DNA of 64,000 nucleotides from NCBI GenBank assembly GCA_963969495.1, contig OZ018321.1, forward strand, positions 102,115,578 through 102,179,577, written 5' to 3'. Numbering within the stretch: position 1 is the stretch's first letter; every line of letters begins with the position of its first letter. Below the pieces are notes generated by a model. The model was given only the letters and a program-made list of their open reading frames with translations. It was not told the origin of the DNA and searched no databases. Both the position numbers and the translations under genes were made by a program. Shown one piece after another: positions 39,091 through 51,182 of the stretch. The DNA is from Ceratothoa steindachneri (taxonomy: Eukaryota; Arthropoda; Malacostraca; Isopoda; Cymothoidae).

Positions 39091-40407
39091 AGGATATTTC
39101 GTGAATATTTATCTATCTATATAATAACGCGCCACGCGAATAATGAAAAATTAACCTGCACCTGCACTAAATAAAATTATCAGCACGTTTCATCTCACTG
39201 CTGGGGAAAGGTCATCTCTAAAAGCTGTCAATGATAACCCAAGTCTGTAAAATGGAATTGTTTCAAATGGTCACAATTGTAGGAGTAATAATTCAAACTT
39301 GTATCCAATCAGGAAAGAATTTTTTAGAAAATAACGGATAGATTTACGAACATTTATAGGTAAATGCACATATAAAAGGATAAAATAAAAGTACTTAAAC
39401 TGTGTCTGCTGCTTTATTTAGCGAAACGCAAAGGCTAAAATACAATGAAAAATAGATAAAGTAAATACTTTATTAATTTTAGGTTCAGATACGCAAAACC
39501 TCTTCTCTCTCACTATGCCTGTAACCTTTCCTTTTAATAATTATTTAGTGAAGTATCTAGAGGCAGCACCCAGCAATAGTCGGTCATTATATTGGCCTTC
39601 CATCTTTTCGGGTAGCTTTCATCTATCTTTTTTATATCCTAATGGAATCTTTCCCAATGTTCTTCATCCTTATCTCCTAGATTTTTCAAAAAGTAATGAT
39701 TATTTTTATATAAAAAAGTGCTTATATTTTTTTATCCTTGTTATTGACCCATAAGTTCTCGCTCATATCTTTCTAACAATCGATGCATCCTTTTCAGCAT
39801 TATTAAGAGAGTTTCTGCAGTTAACTTATATCAGATCTAACAGATACATCCTCTTTAAACTTGGCATATGATACATCAGGAAACTTTCTACACTCATACT
39901 CGAAACTCTAGCCATCTCATGGCAAACCTTTTCCAAATTGCTTCTTTAGGCCAAGTTTTATATGTAATGTGACAAAAGAACCCTTTTTGGGTGCACTAAA
40001 CTTTCGTAAAGAATGTTCTTTGTCCCTGGTGTAAGTGTATCCCTACTTAGTTATTGTTTCTGATAGCAAAATATGTTCCTGGTCATACTATTGAACACAG
40101 GAAACAATAAAACATTTGTATAGCATGAATATTGTCCAAATAGATATAAATTTTCTTTCGGTAACAATAAATCATTAAGTTATGATCTTTGTAATTATAT
40201 TGTTTTAAACAATAGGAAATTCTCAGGTTTTCTTCATGATACCAGAGTCTAAGAGGAAGGGAAGCATATTTGTTACCATTAGCTAAGAAATTGCTTTAAG
40301 AGTTCTCTCTAGCGATTCAATAAAAGTCTACCTATAACAAGGATATAACTATTAGTGGGAAATGTAATCGAGCTATTTTTAAGATAAAAAGCTGTACAAA
40401 AAAATCA
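39091..40407. other. AT-rich spacer
   Basis: No supported gene. A 79-codon frame at 39515-39754 is Phe- and Tyr-rich and without motifs. Nothing repeats recognisably apart from the tandem unit that begins at 40408. Confidence 0.5.
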
Positions 40408-40746
40408 GTTACACAATAATTAATATATTGCAAAATGAAAAAAGAAAATAACCTACGTCTGGTCAATTTAACCATAGAGCTATTTTTAGTAATATATTAT
40501 CATATTTAGGAATCCAATCAATATCCTGCATTGTGATTGCTCATCGTTGGTCAAGTGACTGTATTCAAAGCTCCTCGGTTACACAATAATTAATATATTG
40601 CAAAATGAAAAAAGAAAATAACCTACGTCTGGTCAATTTAACCATAGAGCTATTTTTAGTAATATATTATCATATTTAGGAATCCAATCAATATCCTGCA
40701 TTGTGATTGCTCATCGTTGGTCAAGTGACTGTATTCAAAGCTCCTC
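40408..40746. repeat. Perfect tandem duplication, 170-bp unit
   Basis: Two head-to-tail copies (40408-40577 and 40578-40746) begin GTTACACAATAAT and end CAAAGCTCCTC. They appear identical at every base I compared. No gene is inside. Perfect identity means a very recent duplication or an assembly artefact. Confidence 0.95.
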
Positions 40747-40930
40747 ATTGGATAGGGATTTAAAAACCGAGAATGCCTACCTTTTTCCAACTTAATCTTA
40801 TCTCTAAAGTAAGTTTTGATAATACGAGTATAACTAAATTCTAAGCAAGAAACAAGTCTTTTTTAATCGAACATCAAATCAAATGAGGGCAAGAAAGACC
40901 TAAAACTATGAGAAATGCATATCATCGACG

Positions 40931-42300
40931 TCAGTATGAGAAATAGAAGGATTGTAAATAACTAATCATTTTCCCCAAATCTTTTTTCATGTCAGCATTC
41001 GAAAAAAATTCAATGGAAGCCATTCTCGCACGAATATACTCATCTTTTTCATCATGACCAGCAATTTTACCGCATGCACTTGTTAATTCGCGAAGCAGGC
41101 GCTCCGCTGATTGGGAGTGAGTTTGAAAGATGGTAATTCCAATTTGCTGAAAATCAAACCCTAAAATTCGGCGATGGTGAGATCGCAAGAGGTTAGACTC
41201 GTAAATCGTAATTGAATCTCAATCGATGAGTTCAGCAATGTTGTTGGCATTTAGGTTAAGGGTCGAAAGAACGAATTTTCTCACCGACTTGTCAGCAACA
41301 TCGCTCCCATGGCGAAGATCCATCTATAATGCGCGGAGGTTTGTATCATCGTCGCAGGGGGGAGAGACGAGCAGGTTTTTTGGGTATGCGTTCCATGATT
41401 TTATGCAAGAGAACACCATGTCTCACGTTGATTGAGGAAGAAGGCGAAGACATTTAATTTGGAAAAGAATGTAATTGGCGGCGTCAGAAATATGTGGTCG
41501 AGTTTTGATCGCAAACCAACAATGAATGTAGTTGGTGACGACATAAAAGTTGAGAGAGTGCATGTTTTTTTTAAGTTTACCTTTAGAAAGATGCTTGGCA
41601 AGTTAAGTTACGCCAAGGCGACAGGCTAAAGTCAACCACTTGAAGTGACAAATGTGTGTTGGGTTCAAATTTATCAATTGCGGATCAATTTTCCCGCTGT
41701 GAATGGATTTGGGGACGAGGAAAAGGTACTTCTGATCAGGGGACAAAGCCGACATCTGTGATCGGAACGAACACTTTATCCCACTGTAACTCTTCTATCT
41801 TTGACAAAGATTTCCCTATTGGTGCCTTGAAAGAATTATTTCCTGTGGTAGGTCCATGGATGGTTTGGAATTGATGACGAAGGCCGAGTTTATTTCTATG
41901 AAGGTCACAAATTGACCAATGAACTTTTTCATCTCGTCGATCCTCAATCTTTATTAAGATCCCGCCATCTCTCTCTCTTTCACAGACAAATACATGTAAT
42001 TTACTGTCACTCACCCCGAAAAGAGAAATATAGACCAAATTATCTCGTTGTGTTGGAAGATCTGAGACTGGCAACGGCTTAGACAGTCCGATGAAATTAT
42101 TTTAGCCACTTCGAGAATCAGCGTGTTTGCTTGTGTTAGAGAGAGGGGGAGAGATTCACGTGGTCGCATTGGCTTAAAGAGTATTTCACAGACGAGAAGA
42201 CCTCCAATCGGCGTCTTTGGTTAAACTTCCTTGGCGATAAGACGAGCTGAGACAAGCAAAACTGGAGTCCGGGAAAAGATTAGGGAGAGGGTGCGAAGTT
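40931..42300 (-). pseudogene. Orphan region with broken protein-like minus-strand frames
   Basis: A GC-richer stretch of about 1.4 kb with protein-like text on the minus strand that does not match any family I know. The clearest pieces are 41736-42074 (112 codons, with SDSKLHVFVCERERDGGILI and KSLSKIEELQWDKVFVPITD) and 40931-41188 (85 codons, with ILGFDFQQIGITIFQTHSQS and SAERLLRELTSACGKIAGHD). Between them (41190-41735) further fragments need different frames and contain stops. Some plus-strand frames (41432-41629 and 41656-41874) also look plausible, so the coding strand is not certain. It may be a decayed host gene, an exon cluster with introns, an element or an integrated viral segment; nothing in the sequence decides. 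Confidence 0.3.
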
Positions 42301-42819
42301 TACGTCCGCCGCGCCCCTTCAGATGGAGTGGGACCCGCTTCCGTCGACTAGCGAAATCGCTTCCGGCATGAGAAAATCAGTATTCTCCAGTATTCGCCAG
42401 AATCAGCCAAGGACATGACGCGCAAATTTTCAAGCGATTCACGTCCCCCAAGGTCTCGCAGGCATTTTTAACAATGTATACAATTAATTTCGAATTATGC
42501 AATGGATTTGCATGTCAATTGTTACAGTCTTCGCATTTTTTTAAATTATGGAGTAAGTGATAAAATGCGTGGTAGGTTTCATAGGGGTAAAATAGGTTTG
42601 TGGTATACCTATTACCCAAACAAAGGCAACACACAGTCGAAAGAATATCTTTATTCACAAGAAGAAGAAACTACAAGAGAAAACATATGACCAGTTTGCA
42701 CTTAAAAAAATTACAAGGAACATTCTACAAAATCAAGACCTTAAACCCGGATATGGAAACTAGAAACAAAATAGGGGAAATGCACAAATTAAGATCGACA
42801 AGATGTTATAAAAATAAAC
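42301..42819. other. Spacer leading into minisatellite
   Basis: No supported gene. The 117-codon plus frame at 42600-42953 is very Lys- and Arg-rich and runs into the minisatellite, so it is most likely a by-product of A-rich repeat sequence. Confidence 0.4.
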
Positions 42820-43205
42820 AAGTAAATAGAAAGGCGAAGGTGGCCAACTTACAATATAAAAGAAAACAACAAAACAAGAAAAGCGTAAATAAAAGCAGCG
42901 AAGTGCCTAAAAATATTAAACGAAAAAAAGAAACAAACAAAAAGCGTAAATAAAAGACACAAAGTGCCCAAAACTAAAAATGAAGGAAAACAACATAACA
43001 ATAAAAGCGTTTATATGTAAAAGGCGAAGTGCCCAAAACTAAAGAAACGAGGGATAAAAACAACAATCGAAAAGTGTAAATACATGAGGCTAGGTGCCCA
43101 AAACTAAACAAAAACGAAGGAAAATAAGAAAAGCGTAAATAAAAGAGGCGAAGTGCCCCAAAGAAAAAACGAAGGGAAAAACAAAACAAGAAAATGCCCA
43201 AGTAA
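42820..43205. repeat. A-rich minisatellite, unit about 60-66 bp
   Basis: Five to six diverged copies of a unit containing AAAGCGTAAATAAAAG, then GCGAAGTGCCCAAAACTAAA and an A-rich spacer. Copies differ by several substitutions and small indels. Confidence 0.85.
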
Positions 43206-43539
43206 AAAGCAAACTATAACAGATATTATGAAAAAAAACGAAAGTCTTGGCGTGTGCCAAAGAACTCATTGCTAATTGGCTCGGCTCGCGATGATATATT
43301 TATTCGAAAGAGTACAAGTATTTTATACATTAGATAAATAAATAAATTTATAAATTTATACAATGTAAAAAAATATATAGTAAAAAGTGTTGAAAGAGAT
43401 AAAAAAAAAAAAAATTTTGCCGAGGAGAGGAAAGATTTAGTCGAAGGCAAAGATACAAAAGAGGTTTCTCCTGGAGAAATACAACGCAGGAGCTCAGCTT
43501 TTTGTTAATTTACTACATTTACGTTTAAGTTGTACCTAC

Positions 43540-43860
43540 CAATAGGTAAATTTATTTACATTATTATTTATATTAATATTGGTCTATCGATTTAAGACTT
43601 ACTCGTTTAAGTTTTTTGTTTGTTTGGGTTTTACTTCTATCTAATTTCATCATTTGGATTACACTGACAATTCTACATAATTATTTACACTGTTATTTAT
43701 TATTTACATTAATATTGGTGTATGAATTATTTACACTTGTTTCATCATTTGGATTTTTCTACATAATTATTTACACTGTTATTTATTATTTACATTAATA
43801 TTGGTGTATGAACTATTTTCACTTGTTTCATCATTTGGCTTACACTGGCAGTTTTAACAT
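43540..43860. repeat. AT-rich tandem repeat, unit about 86 bp
   Basis: Units share TTTACATTAATATTGGT and TTTCATCATTTGG. Two good copies start near 43671 and 43757, and a diverged third precedes them from about 43545. The 60-codon frame at 43616-43798 runs through it and is not a gene. Confidence 0.8.
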
Positions 43861-46044
43861 TACTTTATTATTGATACTATACTCATTATGTTTTTATGAT
43901 TTCCCGAATTATGCTTTCAGCTTACTTTGTTTTTTCAATGTTTGCTACGTTTTCCAATTTTATTACTTCTCATAAACACTGGAACTTGCGTAGAGTTTAC
44001 GTTCACTTACGTGACGTATTTAAACACTTGCTTATTTGGTTGTCGCTTAATTTTCAGGATTCCCATCTTCCAATCAGAGCTCGAGTTCAAGATAACCTTG
44101 AGTGAATACGACATTTATAAACGTAGCGAGAATCTTTGAGTTGATCCTAGCAATATTTATTTTAATCGCCTCTATGTTTATAATTACTTTCTATTCTCGT
44201 TTTTGTTATCACTTTCGATATTACAAATGTTCGTTTTAATGATTTCTATATACGACAACTCACAGTTCTAACTTTGCACCCCCCCCTTAGTAACTACTTA
44301 TAAATTTACCTATTAGTTTTGCTGACTCTTTAAAATGGAAGAAATCGATATTATCCGCAAGATGAGGAACAAACCTTTTTCTCTTTTGCGATAAAAATAT
44401 AAAGATATATCAGGTGTTGAAACGTAGTAAGATTTAAGTCTGGGACCTAAAAGTACTACTGACTCTCCTTTCAAAGGCATAAATAACTTACTAAATCATT
44501 TTATGGATGGTTATGGAATATTGAAGTGCATCCTTTTCACGATCTTAGTAGAAGTCATCTTTGTTTCAAGTTTGTCTGGTACTAATGAAACTGGCCCATT
44601 TGCTTTCATTGGATACAAACAACAATGCAGAAGACAGATTTTGACAGAAAATATTTTACTACTGTGTTCTTGTACAATACATGTATAAAAGTAGCAGTTA
44701 ACACTATTTTTTGCCCTCTTTTCCTATCATTTGAACAATAAAACGAAGACATATTTTGTACTTATGTCCATTGCTTTAGTTGTTCAACCCAAACTTAGCA
44801 TATTTTACCAGGACCCAGTACTCATTTTGGTACCCAATTACACGTCAAAGTTTGCCTACGAGCTTTTTTGACGAAGTGTGGAACGTTTTTTTCTATTTCC
44901 CAATAACACATTTGATATAAATGCAGTAAAAAATGTCCGGACTGAGTGGCCATCGTCTCGTAAGCATCCTTATATCTAATAATGTTCAGGTTTATAAAGA
45001 AAAGTTATAGGTAATATTAATTTTGTGATTCGAAATTCGGACAAAACGACCAAATAAAAAAAAGTGATGAAATATATAATACTCTTAGAGATTTAGGCTT
45101 ACATTTTATTTTCACCGGCAATATACCCCCTTTAAACTGTGTAAAATGTGTAAAAGTATAGTCTAAAAATGAAGAGAACAAAAATTCAATAACAATTTTG
45201 ATAATTTTTAAAAATTAAGCTAAGAGGTGTGGTGTCAAGCGTTCTGGAATTGAGTCAAAAACCTACTGAATTTTTTATGGAATACTTTTGGGCCGTAAGT
45301 TCTTACCTGATAGAAATACATGACAATATGTGTGACGAAACCCATGCTCAAGTATATTTCTAGATTCATTTTTCTTGACAAGTAGGATAACGCCCAAGTT
45401 AAAAGATGTGGTCGCATTATATCTTTCCCTCGCAATATAATACAATGCCTTCTATCTCTCAGTTTTTAGCTTAACCTAATGCAAGTAGCGAGGCTAATAG
45501 CACACAAAGGACCCAGTTTGTCTATAATTTCTGGTTACCCTGCATGCGAAAACTAGATGAAGAAGAAAATAAATCCTATGATTTAACATATTATCGATAT
45601 TATTTGTGTGTGGTGCATAGGTCTTTATTTGCTTTAAGTAGGTTAAGTTATTTTTCAGAAAGAGGCGAGGCTAAAATAACTCAGGGTGTATGAAATGGGA
45701 CGTGCCAGAGACGAACGCTATTAATTAGTGAATATTTAAGAAATTTTTCACTGAAGCTCTGAAGTTGAAGTCCATGATACGTGCGGCATATAATTATCAT
45801 GCATGATTGGAAGCAAACTTATGCTATGAGGAATCGCGAAAGGAAAATATTTGTCAATATAGAGCGAGGTTAAAAATATTACTAGCAAAGATGACGTTCG
45901 ACTGACTATTAAAAAACTAGATCACCTACGTGTTTCCTCTATCGTTGGAGGAATAGGAAGACTGTAAAGCCAATGTCTAATCTTGATGCGAAGGGCAGGA
46001 GTTGTCTCTTGCACAAATTTGAAACGGTTTTATTAAAGATTGAA
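43861..46044. other. AT-rich spacer
   Basis: No recognised gene or element. At 44503-44688 a 61-codon plus frame begins with a hydrophobic stretch (ILFTILVEVIFVSS) that resembles a signal peptide, but it is short and unsupported. Runs of C near 44278 are notable only as homopolymers. Confidence 0.45.
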
Positions 46045-46440
46045 GCCCCAGGATTGAGTAGATTAAAAGACCCGAGGATTGAAGAAGTTCAGAAGAACTT
46101 AGGATTGATTAAGTTTAAAGGGCCCAAGAATTGAGAATGTTCAGAAGAGCAGAGAATTGAGTAAGTTTAGAAGAACCGAGGATTGAGTAAGTTTAGAAGC
46201 CCCAAAGATTGGGAAAGTTTAGAAGACCCTAGGATTAAGTAAGTTTAGAAGGCCCTAGGATCGAGAGAGTTCAGAGAACTCGAGTAGTGAGTAGGTTCAG
46301 AAGACCTGAGGATTGAGTAAGTTTAGAATACCTGAGAATTGAGTGAGCTCAGAAGACGCGAGGATCGCGTAAGTTCAGAAAACTCGAAGATTGGGTAACT
46401 TCAGAAGATCCAAGGATTAAGTAAGTTCAGAAGACGCGGG
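46045..46440. repeat. Minisatellite, unit about 30 bp
   Basis: Roughly thirteen diverged copies of a GAGGATTGAGTAAGTT-TAGAAGACCC-like unit. Period varies by a base or two and substitutions are common. No open frame spans it. Confidence 0.9.
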
Positions 46441-46756
46441 TAGCAATAAAAGAAGGAAGATCAACAGATTGCAGAAACGAGTAAAGGCCGCAAACCTTTG
46501 TCATTTTCTTTAGAGAAAAAATTATTTTATTTGTCTAGTTCTTTATACATTTTCCGCTCAAATGCCTCGTGTTTACCGTTATTACCTTACTTTGGCTGTC
46601 CAGTGTAATTTCACATCGTCATTCTACGATTAAATATTTTGCTCATTCTCTTTCTAGCACACTCACATACAGCCATACACTACCCACTTTTCCTTTCCTT
46701 AGTATGCTTCACATTATTTTCAACCCCATCACACTCTCTCTCTTCCTCTCAATTAA

Positions 46757-46815
46757 CACTAGAACGTCCGGAAAGTTGCACCACCTAGAACGACCGAGCG
46801 CTCATTTTGACCGCA
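46757..46815 (+). repeat. Left terminal and subterminal inverted repeats of piggyBac element
   Basis: Tip CACTAGAACG at 46757-46766 and subterminal block 46784-46815 (CCTAGAACGACCGAGCGCTC onward). Both pair with the right end in reverse complement. Confidence 0.8.
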
Positions 46816-47096
46816 CTTTCTCTCTTTGTTTTAATACGCTTATATTTATATCTCTGTTGACATATCAAAGTCATATATGCAATATGGGATAAGAAAATAA
46901 TATATTTTAAATCAAATTTTAATGATACATTCCATAAATCATTGATATAATTATAAAGTAAGGAAGAATGTATTTAATAAAAAAACTAAATGCAATTTAT
47001 TTAATTTAAAGAAATGCTATTCCTTTTCATTAACAGTAGGTAAATAACTTTATGATTCAAACATTTTTACACATAAAATAATTTTTCCATAGATAG

Positions 47097-49378
47097 TTAA
47101 TTGTTACAATTAGTGCAAAGTACTTTCTTCATCACTTTGCTTGTACATTAGCCACATACAGGTCTCTTACATTTGTAACAAGTTTCAGATGTTTTATTTT
47201 TATTGTAACTTCCTACTTGGCATTGTTTTCTATTCCTAGAAGTCTCTAACGATTCATTGTCATTGTTACTATTATCTACAGCATCGCTATCCTTGAAGTT
47301 TATCTGTAGTTCTTCAGCTAATTGTAAGAGGAATATATGGCGTGGAATTTTCTGCCTAGTAACTTCTCTGTACAGAACTACTGCATTGATGCCAACTAGA
47401 TCCAAAATTAGGTAAAACACTTGCACTGGCCATCTCCACGAAGCACATTTTGTGCTGTACTTTCGAGCCATTTGATCTACTCTATCTACACCATATTTTG
47501 TAGAGTTATAAAACTTCACAGTTTCTGGAATTTTTTTTCTATTATCCCCAATCGCAACAGTTTTATGAATGGAGCTCAGTAAGAGTACATTTTGGGTAGG
47601 TTTACCTTGATACACTGTAAATGTGCATTGATTTTTTTTCAGTTTGTGTGAATTGTACCGGTTTTCACGAGTTTTTCTAATGGTCTCTGGAATTTCTCTT
47701 TTAATACGATTTACTGTACCTACGATACTCGTACCTTTTGCCTGTAGTTTTTCAGCTAGTTTTACTGAGGTGAAAAAGTAATCAGTCGTCACATTTCTAC
47801 CTTTTCCCATGTGTGGTTCTATTAAACGGAGAACCACGTATTCAGAGAGTGGTTGATTTGGAGGACGAGCTTGATTTTTTCCAATGTACGGAAATCCATT
47901 CACCAAGTAGGCTGTCAACCAAAATTTGATACCAAACTTATCAGGTTTGCTGGCAATATATTGTGTGAATGGTCACCTAGTCTTACATGGTAACAACTGT
48001 TCATCCACTGCTATATTGCCGCTTGGTTTATAGTCAGCAATGCAGTTCCCAATGAATATTTCCCAAATTTGGGATACCATAGCAAATTTATCTGTTTTCA
48101 ATCGAGAAGATCGTGTTGATCGTATATCGAATCTGATGAATTTCATGATTTGTTTGAAAGGCATTCGTGTCATTGATTTGCGGAAGTATGGAACACTTCA
48201 TTGTTTTGACCAAAGATGTTCCACTGATTGTCCTCTAGATGAACTCCTCGTGCAATCATGATGCCTATAGTAGCATAAAATTCTTCACATGATATAGCCC
48301 AAGAGTCACATTGCAATTGTCTGCGAGCTTCAGTTTCAGTACAGTTTTCTATGTGCTTGATAATGAAATCATCAATCGCCAACCTAAAATAACTCAGAAC
48401 ATTACCTTCAATAATTTGTCGTTCTGCCAGTGGTGTAGGCCCAGGTAATTCCCGAGGAATATTTTGAGCTCCAAATCTTCCTGTGTCTTTTTTATTTGGT
48501 CCAATAATTTCGCACTGTGTACCGTCCTTGCCGGTGAGAACTGTCCCAATTTCTCATAATCCTACTGTTGCAGCAAGTGGAATGCTTTCATTCGTTCCAC
48601 GTCCTCTCTACTTCTTTGAAAGTAACATGGGATTGATTCTATTAGTCTAAAATTATGATTCAGAATATTTCTATATTATATTAAAAGAGAAGCTGTAATA
48701 ATAGCAGTAAAATATATGAAAAATGAAGTTTTCAGAACTGTATACGAATAAAATATCGAAAGAAACAAATAAATCTTATTTCCATAAAATAAAGTTTATT
48801 ACTATCAATTATAATAACTAGTGGATGTTGCCTTACTTGCCAGATCTACTAGCTTGGGGGTAATGCCCTATTATATAATATATACGTACCGTATAATATA
48901 TTATATACACTATATATATACCTATATACTGTATATGCTTGACTGGATCTGCTGGTATAAATAGGTACCTATATATTACTAAATACACGTATATGTACAC
49001 ATAAGTTTGTATATATGGCAAAAAAGCGGACAGACAGACAAACAAATATCTGCTCCATTATGTATATGTGTGAGCTTTTATTGAATAGAATATATTTTAC
49101 TCACCCAAAACATCAGTAACCAGTGACGAAGGTCCTACGTGCACAGGAGTATTTGAAAATCTTCCACGTCTTTCCAAACTTTGACTATTTGGTATTGTAT
49201 CATCTTCAGACTCAGACGATGAACTTTGAATAATATATGGAGTATACTCCTCCTCACTGGTGTGAGATAAATCATCAGCTCCAGAGTCGGATTGAAGAAT
49301 TGTTCTCAAAACATTCAGAATTTCACCATCAGAAAAAGTTATTTTTTTAAACATGTTTGCAGCACGAGAGTAGAGCAA
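47097..49378 (-). pseudogene. piggyBac-like transposase, interrupted
   Basis: DDE transposase (DDE_Tnp_1_7 type) that cuts and pastes at TTAA. Exon 1 (49378-49105) is an acidic N-terminus with SSSSESEDD, ending at a good splice donor G|GTGAGT. The protein resumes near 48650 after a possible intron with a TTTTAG acceptor, although the phases do not join simply. The domain then follows: TGKDGT (near 48535), LAIDDFIIKHIENCTETEA (48382 down), NIAVDEQLLP with the first Asp (near 48010-47980), NVTTDYFFTS with the second (near 47800), and YNSTKYGVDRVDQMA with the third and fourth (near 47490). A cysteine-rich tail follows: CYKCKRPVCG, a stop at 47148, then CTSKVMKKVLCTNC. Lesions: two stops near 48610-48560, an ATGA frameshift at 48170-48173, a TGA just after KTR (near 47973), and the TAA at 47148. 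Confidence 0.88.
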
Positions 49379-49477
49379 TCAATGACTGAGAAGCTGTCAC
49401 GTAACCCTTTTTATGAGCGTTGACGCGTTTCAACAGGAATTAGCATGTTTCTACAAGTCTCTGTACCGAAAAAAACA

Positions 49478-49691
49478 TGCGGTTAAATTGACCGCTCGGT
49501 CGTTTCAGGTATAGCATGTCAAATGACAAAAGCTATTGGAGTAATTTTTTAAATATTTCATTTCAATACACTTGATCATATATCAGGAAAAGTCAGTTAA
49601 TCTCAATTTTGTTGAGGAAAAAATATATGAGATACGTGCATTTAAAAGTCAAAATGCGGTCAAATTGCCAGCCAAAACGTTTTAGTATTAA
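49478..49691 (-). repeat. Right terminal and subterminal inverted repeats of piggyBac element
   Basis: Subterminal block 49478-49509 (TGCGGTTAAATTGACCGCTC onward) mirrors 46784-46815. A related TGCGGTCAAATTG copy recurs at 49655-49667. The tip CGTTTTAGTA at 49678-49687 is followed by TTAA. Confidence 0.8.
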
Positions 49692-51182
49692 CAGACTAAA
49701 TTGATCCAAACTTAACAGTTCTAGTTTGCCCAAATCTACTGCAATCTGATTGAAGATAACTTTAGTAATGCCTGGGCCTTTGTCAAGCTGTAGTAATCCC
49801 CAAAGCATTTTTTCAAGCTAGCATTTATAGCTTTTTAAACTATTAATACCTAGAAAATATCGACAAAAAACAGTGTTTGATGCCACATGAAATGTTTGGA
49901 GGACAACAACGTGTTGTCCTCTAAGGAAGTTTTTTACTGCTTAGGTTAACAATGGTAGAGCATTTCTATTAATGATTTCTGAAAAATGTCAGAATTATCA
50001 ACTAGAAAAGACCCAAAGATCCACTCGCGATTAGCTCAAAAAAAGAGAAAAAGGATAGAAATCAGAGCTTTAGGATACTTAAATGAAGAGAAGAGAGGAT
50101 ATGGATGAAGCTCTAATTTTACATTTTTATTTCTAAATGGTTATAATTTCTAGTCAAATTTACTGTAATGTATTTATTTTACGACATTTCTATACAAATC
50201 ATTCTATACCTGTCATTTTTTTTATGAAAAGGCATTTTTGGTATCGCAGAAGTAAATCTTTTGTTTAGTAAATTGAAACCGTTATTCCTAGTTGCCACAT
50301 GGTTACTGAGTTATAATTTCTATTAGATCACCCGTTTAGTATTCTAAAAACATGATTAAGTTTTCAAAATAGGTGTCGATCTTTCATCGAAAGTAAGTTG
50401 AGGTGCTTTAGCTCTTTGTGCGATCTATTTCTAATAGCAAGAATTCTGGTGCTCCTTAGCATGAATGGAGACGAGAATTTTGCTGCATATCTTGGTTTCA
50501 GGAATAATCTGTTTCTCAGAATTCCCATCGATCTATTGGTGACTGCTATAATTGCCAACTATGTACGAATTATCACCGGATTGAGTAACCACGATGTACA
50601 TTCAACTATAAGAAATAAGATCGATGGTACTTCTAAAAGCAAAAAGCAAAACAATTTCAGAAATCATGGTAAAGAAAACACTCTAAGTCTCTTCTACAGG
50701 AATACTATGAACCCGGCTTACTGAACCGATGGAACAATTATGAATAAAATGGAATACTGAAAAAAAAACAGAACAAAATATTTCTAGTTATCTGATACCA
50801 AACAAGCATGTCCTCAATCTCAATCATGAAAAACGCCCAAAGAGTTTCTACTAGACCCAAGCAACGGACTCATCGCGTATAGCAAAGAGTATACATGTAC
50901 TTTAGGAGACTACGAGCTTCTCCCACACTCATATATCTGAATGACAGAAACGAAATTATCAAGGAAAATCACCTATCACCTAATTAACGGAGCCACAAAA
51001 ACACATACATAGAAAGACACATTTCTCTGAAGAGAAAATTGATGGAGGAAAACCCTAAAATCTTAGATATTGCTCATCATCATCGAAATCTGCTCTTCAT
51101 TGATGTCATCAGAATAGAAGTAAAATAAACAACAATGAAGATAAACTCTAATTCCTCTAGAATACTTCCAAGTATACTGCTC
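49692..51182. other. Spacer between piggyBac elements
   Basis: No recognised gene. Open frames 49593-49808 (minus, partly inside the element) and 50398-50724 (plus, 108 codons) have mixed composition and no motif. A 42-codon basic frame starts at ATG 49987. None is supported as a gene. Confidence 0.45.

Larger units (their letters stand above)
46753..49691 (-). mobile_element. piggyBac-like DNA transposon, near complete
   Basis: Bounded by the piggyBac target TTAA on both sides (46753-46756 and 49688-49691). Just inside are short inverted tips: CACTAGAACG on the left and TACTAAAACG (read inward from the right). A second, longer inverted pair lies inside: 46784-46815 and 49478-49509, sharing AACGACCGAGCG and GACCGCA/AACCGCA. 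The minus-strand transposase occupies most of the interior. At about 2.9 kb it has the size of a full-length piggyBac element. The transposase has only about five lesions, so this is a relatively young dead copy. Confidence 0.9.

Noticed and set aside
42820..43205. CRISPR-like array
   Set aside because: Repeats are diverged, spacers are not unique sequence of constant length, no cas genes are nearby, and the DNA is eukaryotic in character.
44503..44688. Small secreted peptide gene with a signal-like N-terminus
   Set aside because: At 61 codons in AT-rich DNA a hydrophobic start occurs often by chance, and no cleavage-site context, homologue or splice signal supports it.
46569..46892. 107-codon plus-strand gene
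   Set aside because: It crosses the left TTAA and inverted repeat of the piggyBac element, so it is a junction artefact.
50398..50724. 108-codon plus-strand gene
   Set aside because: No motif, composition like the surroundings, and an equally long-looking minus-strand frame overlaps it.
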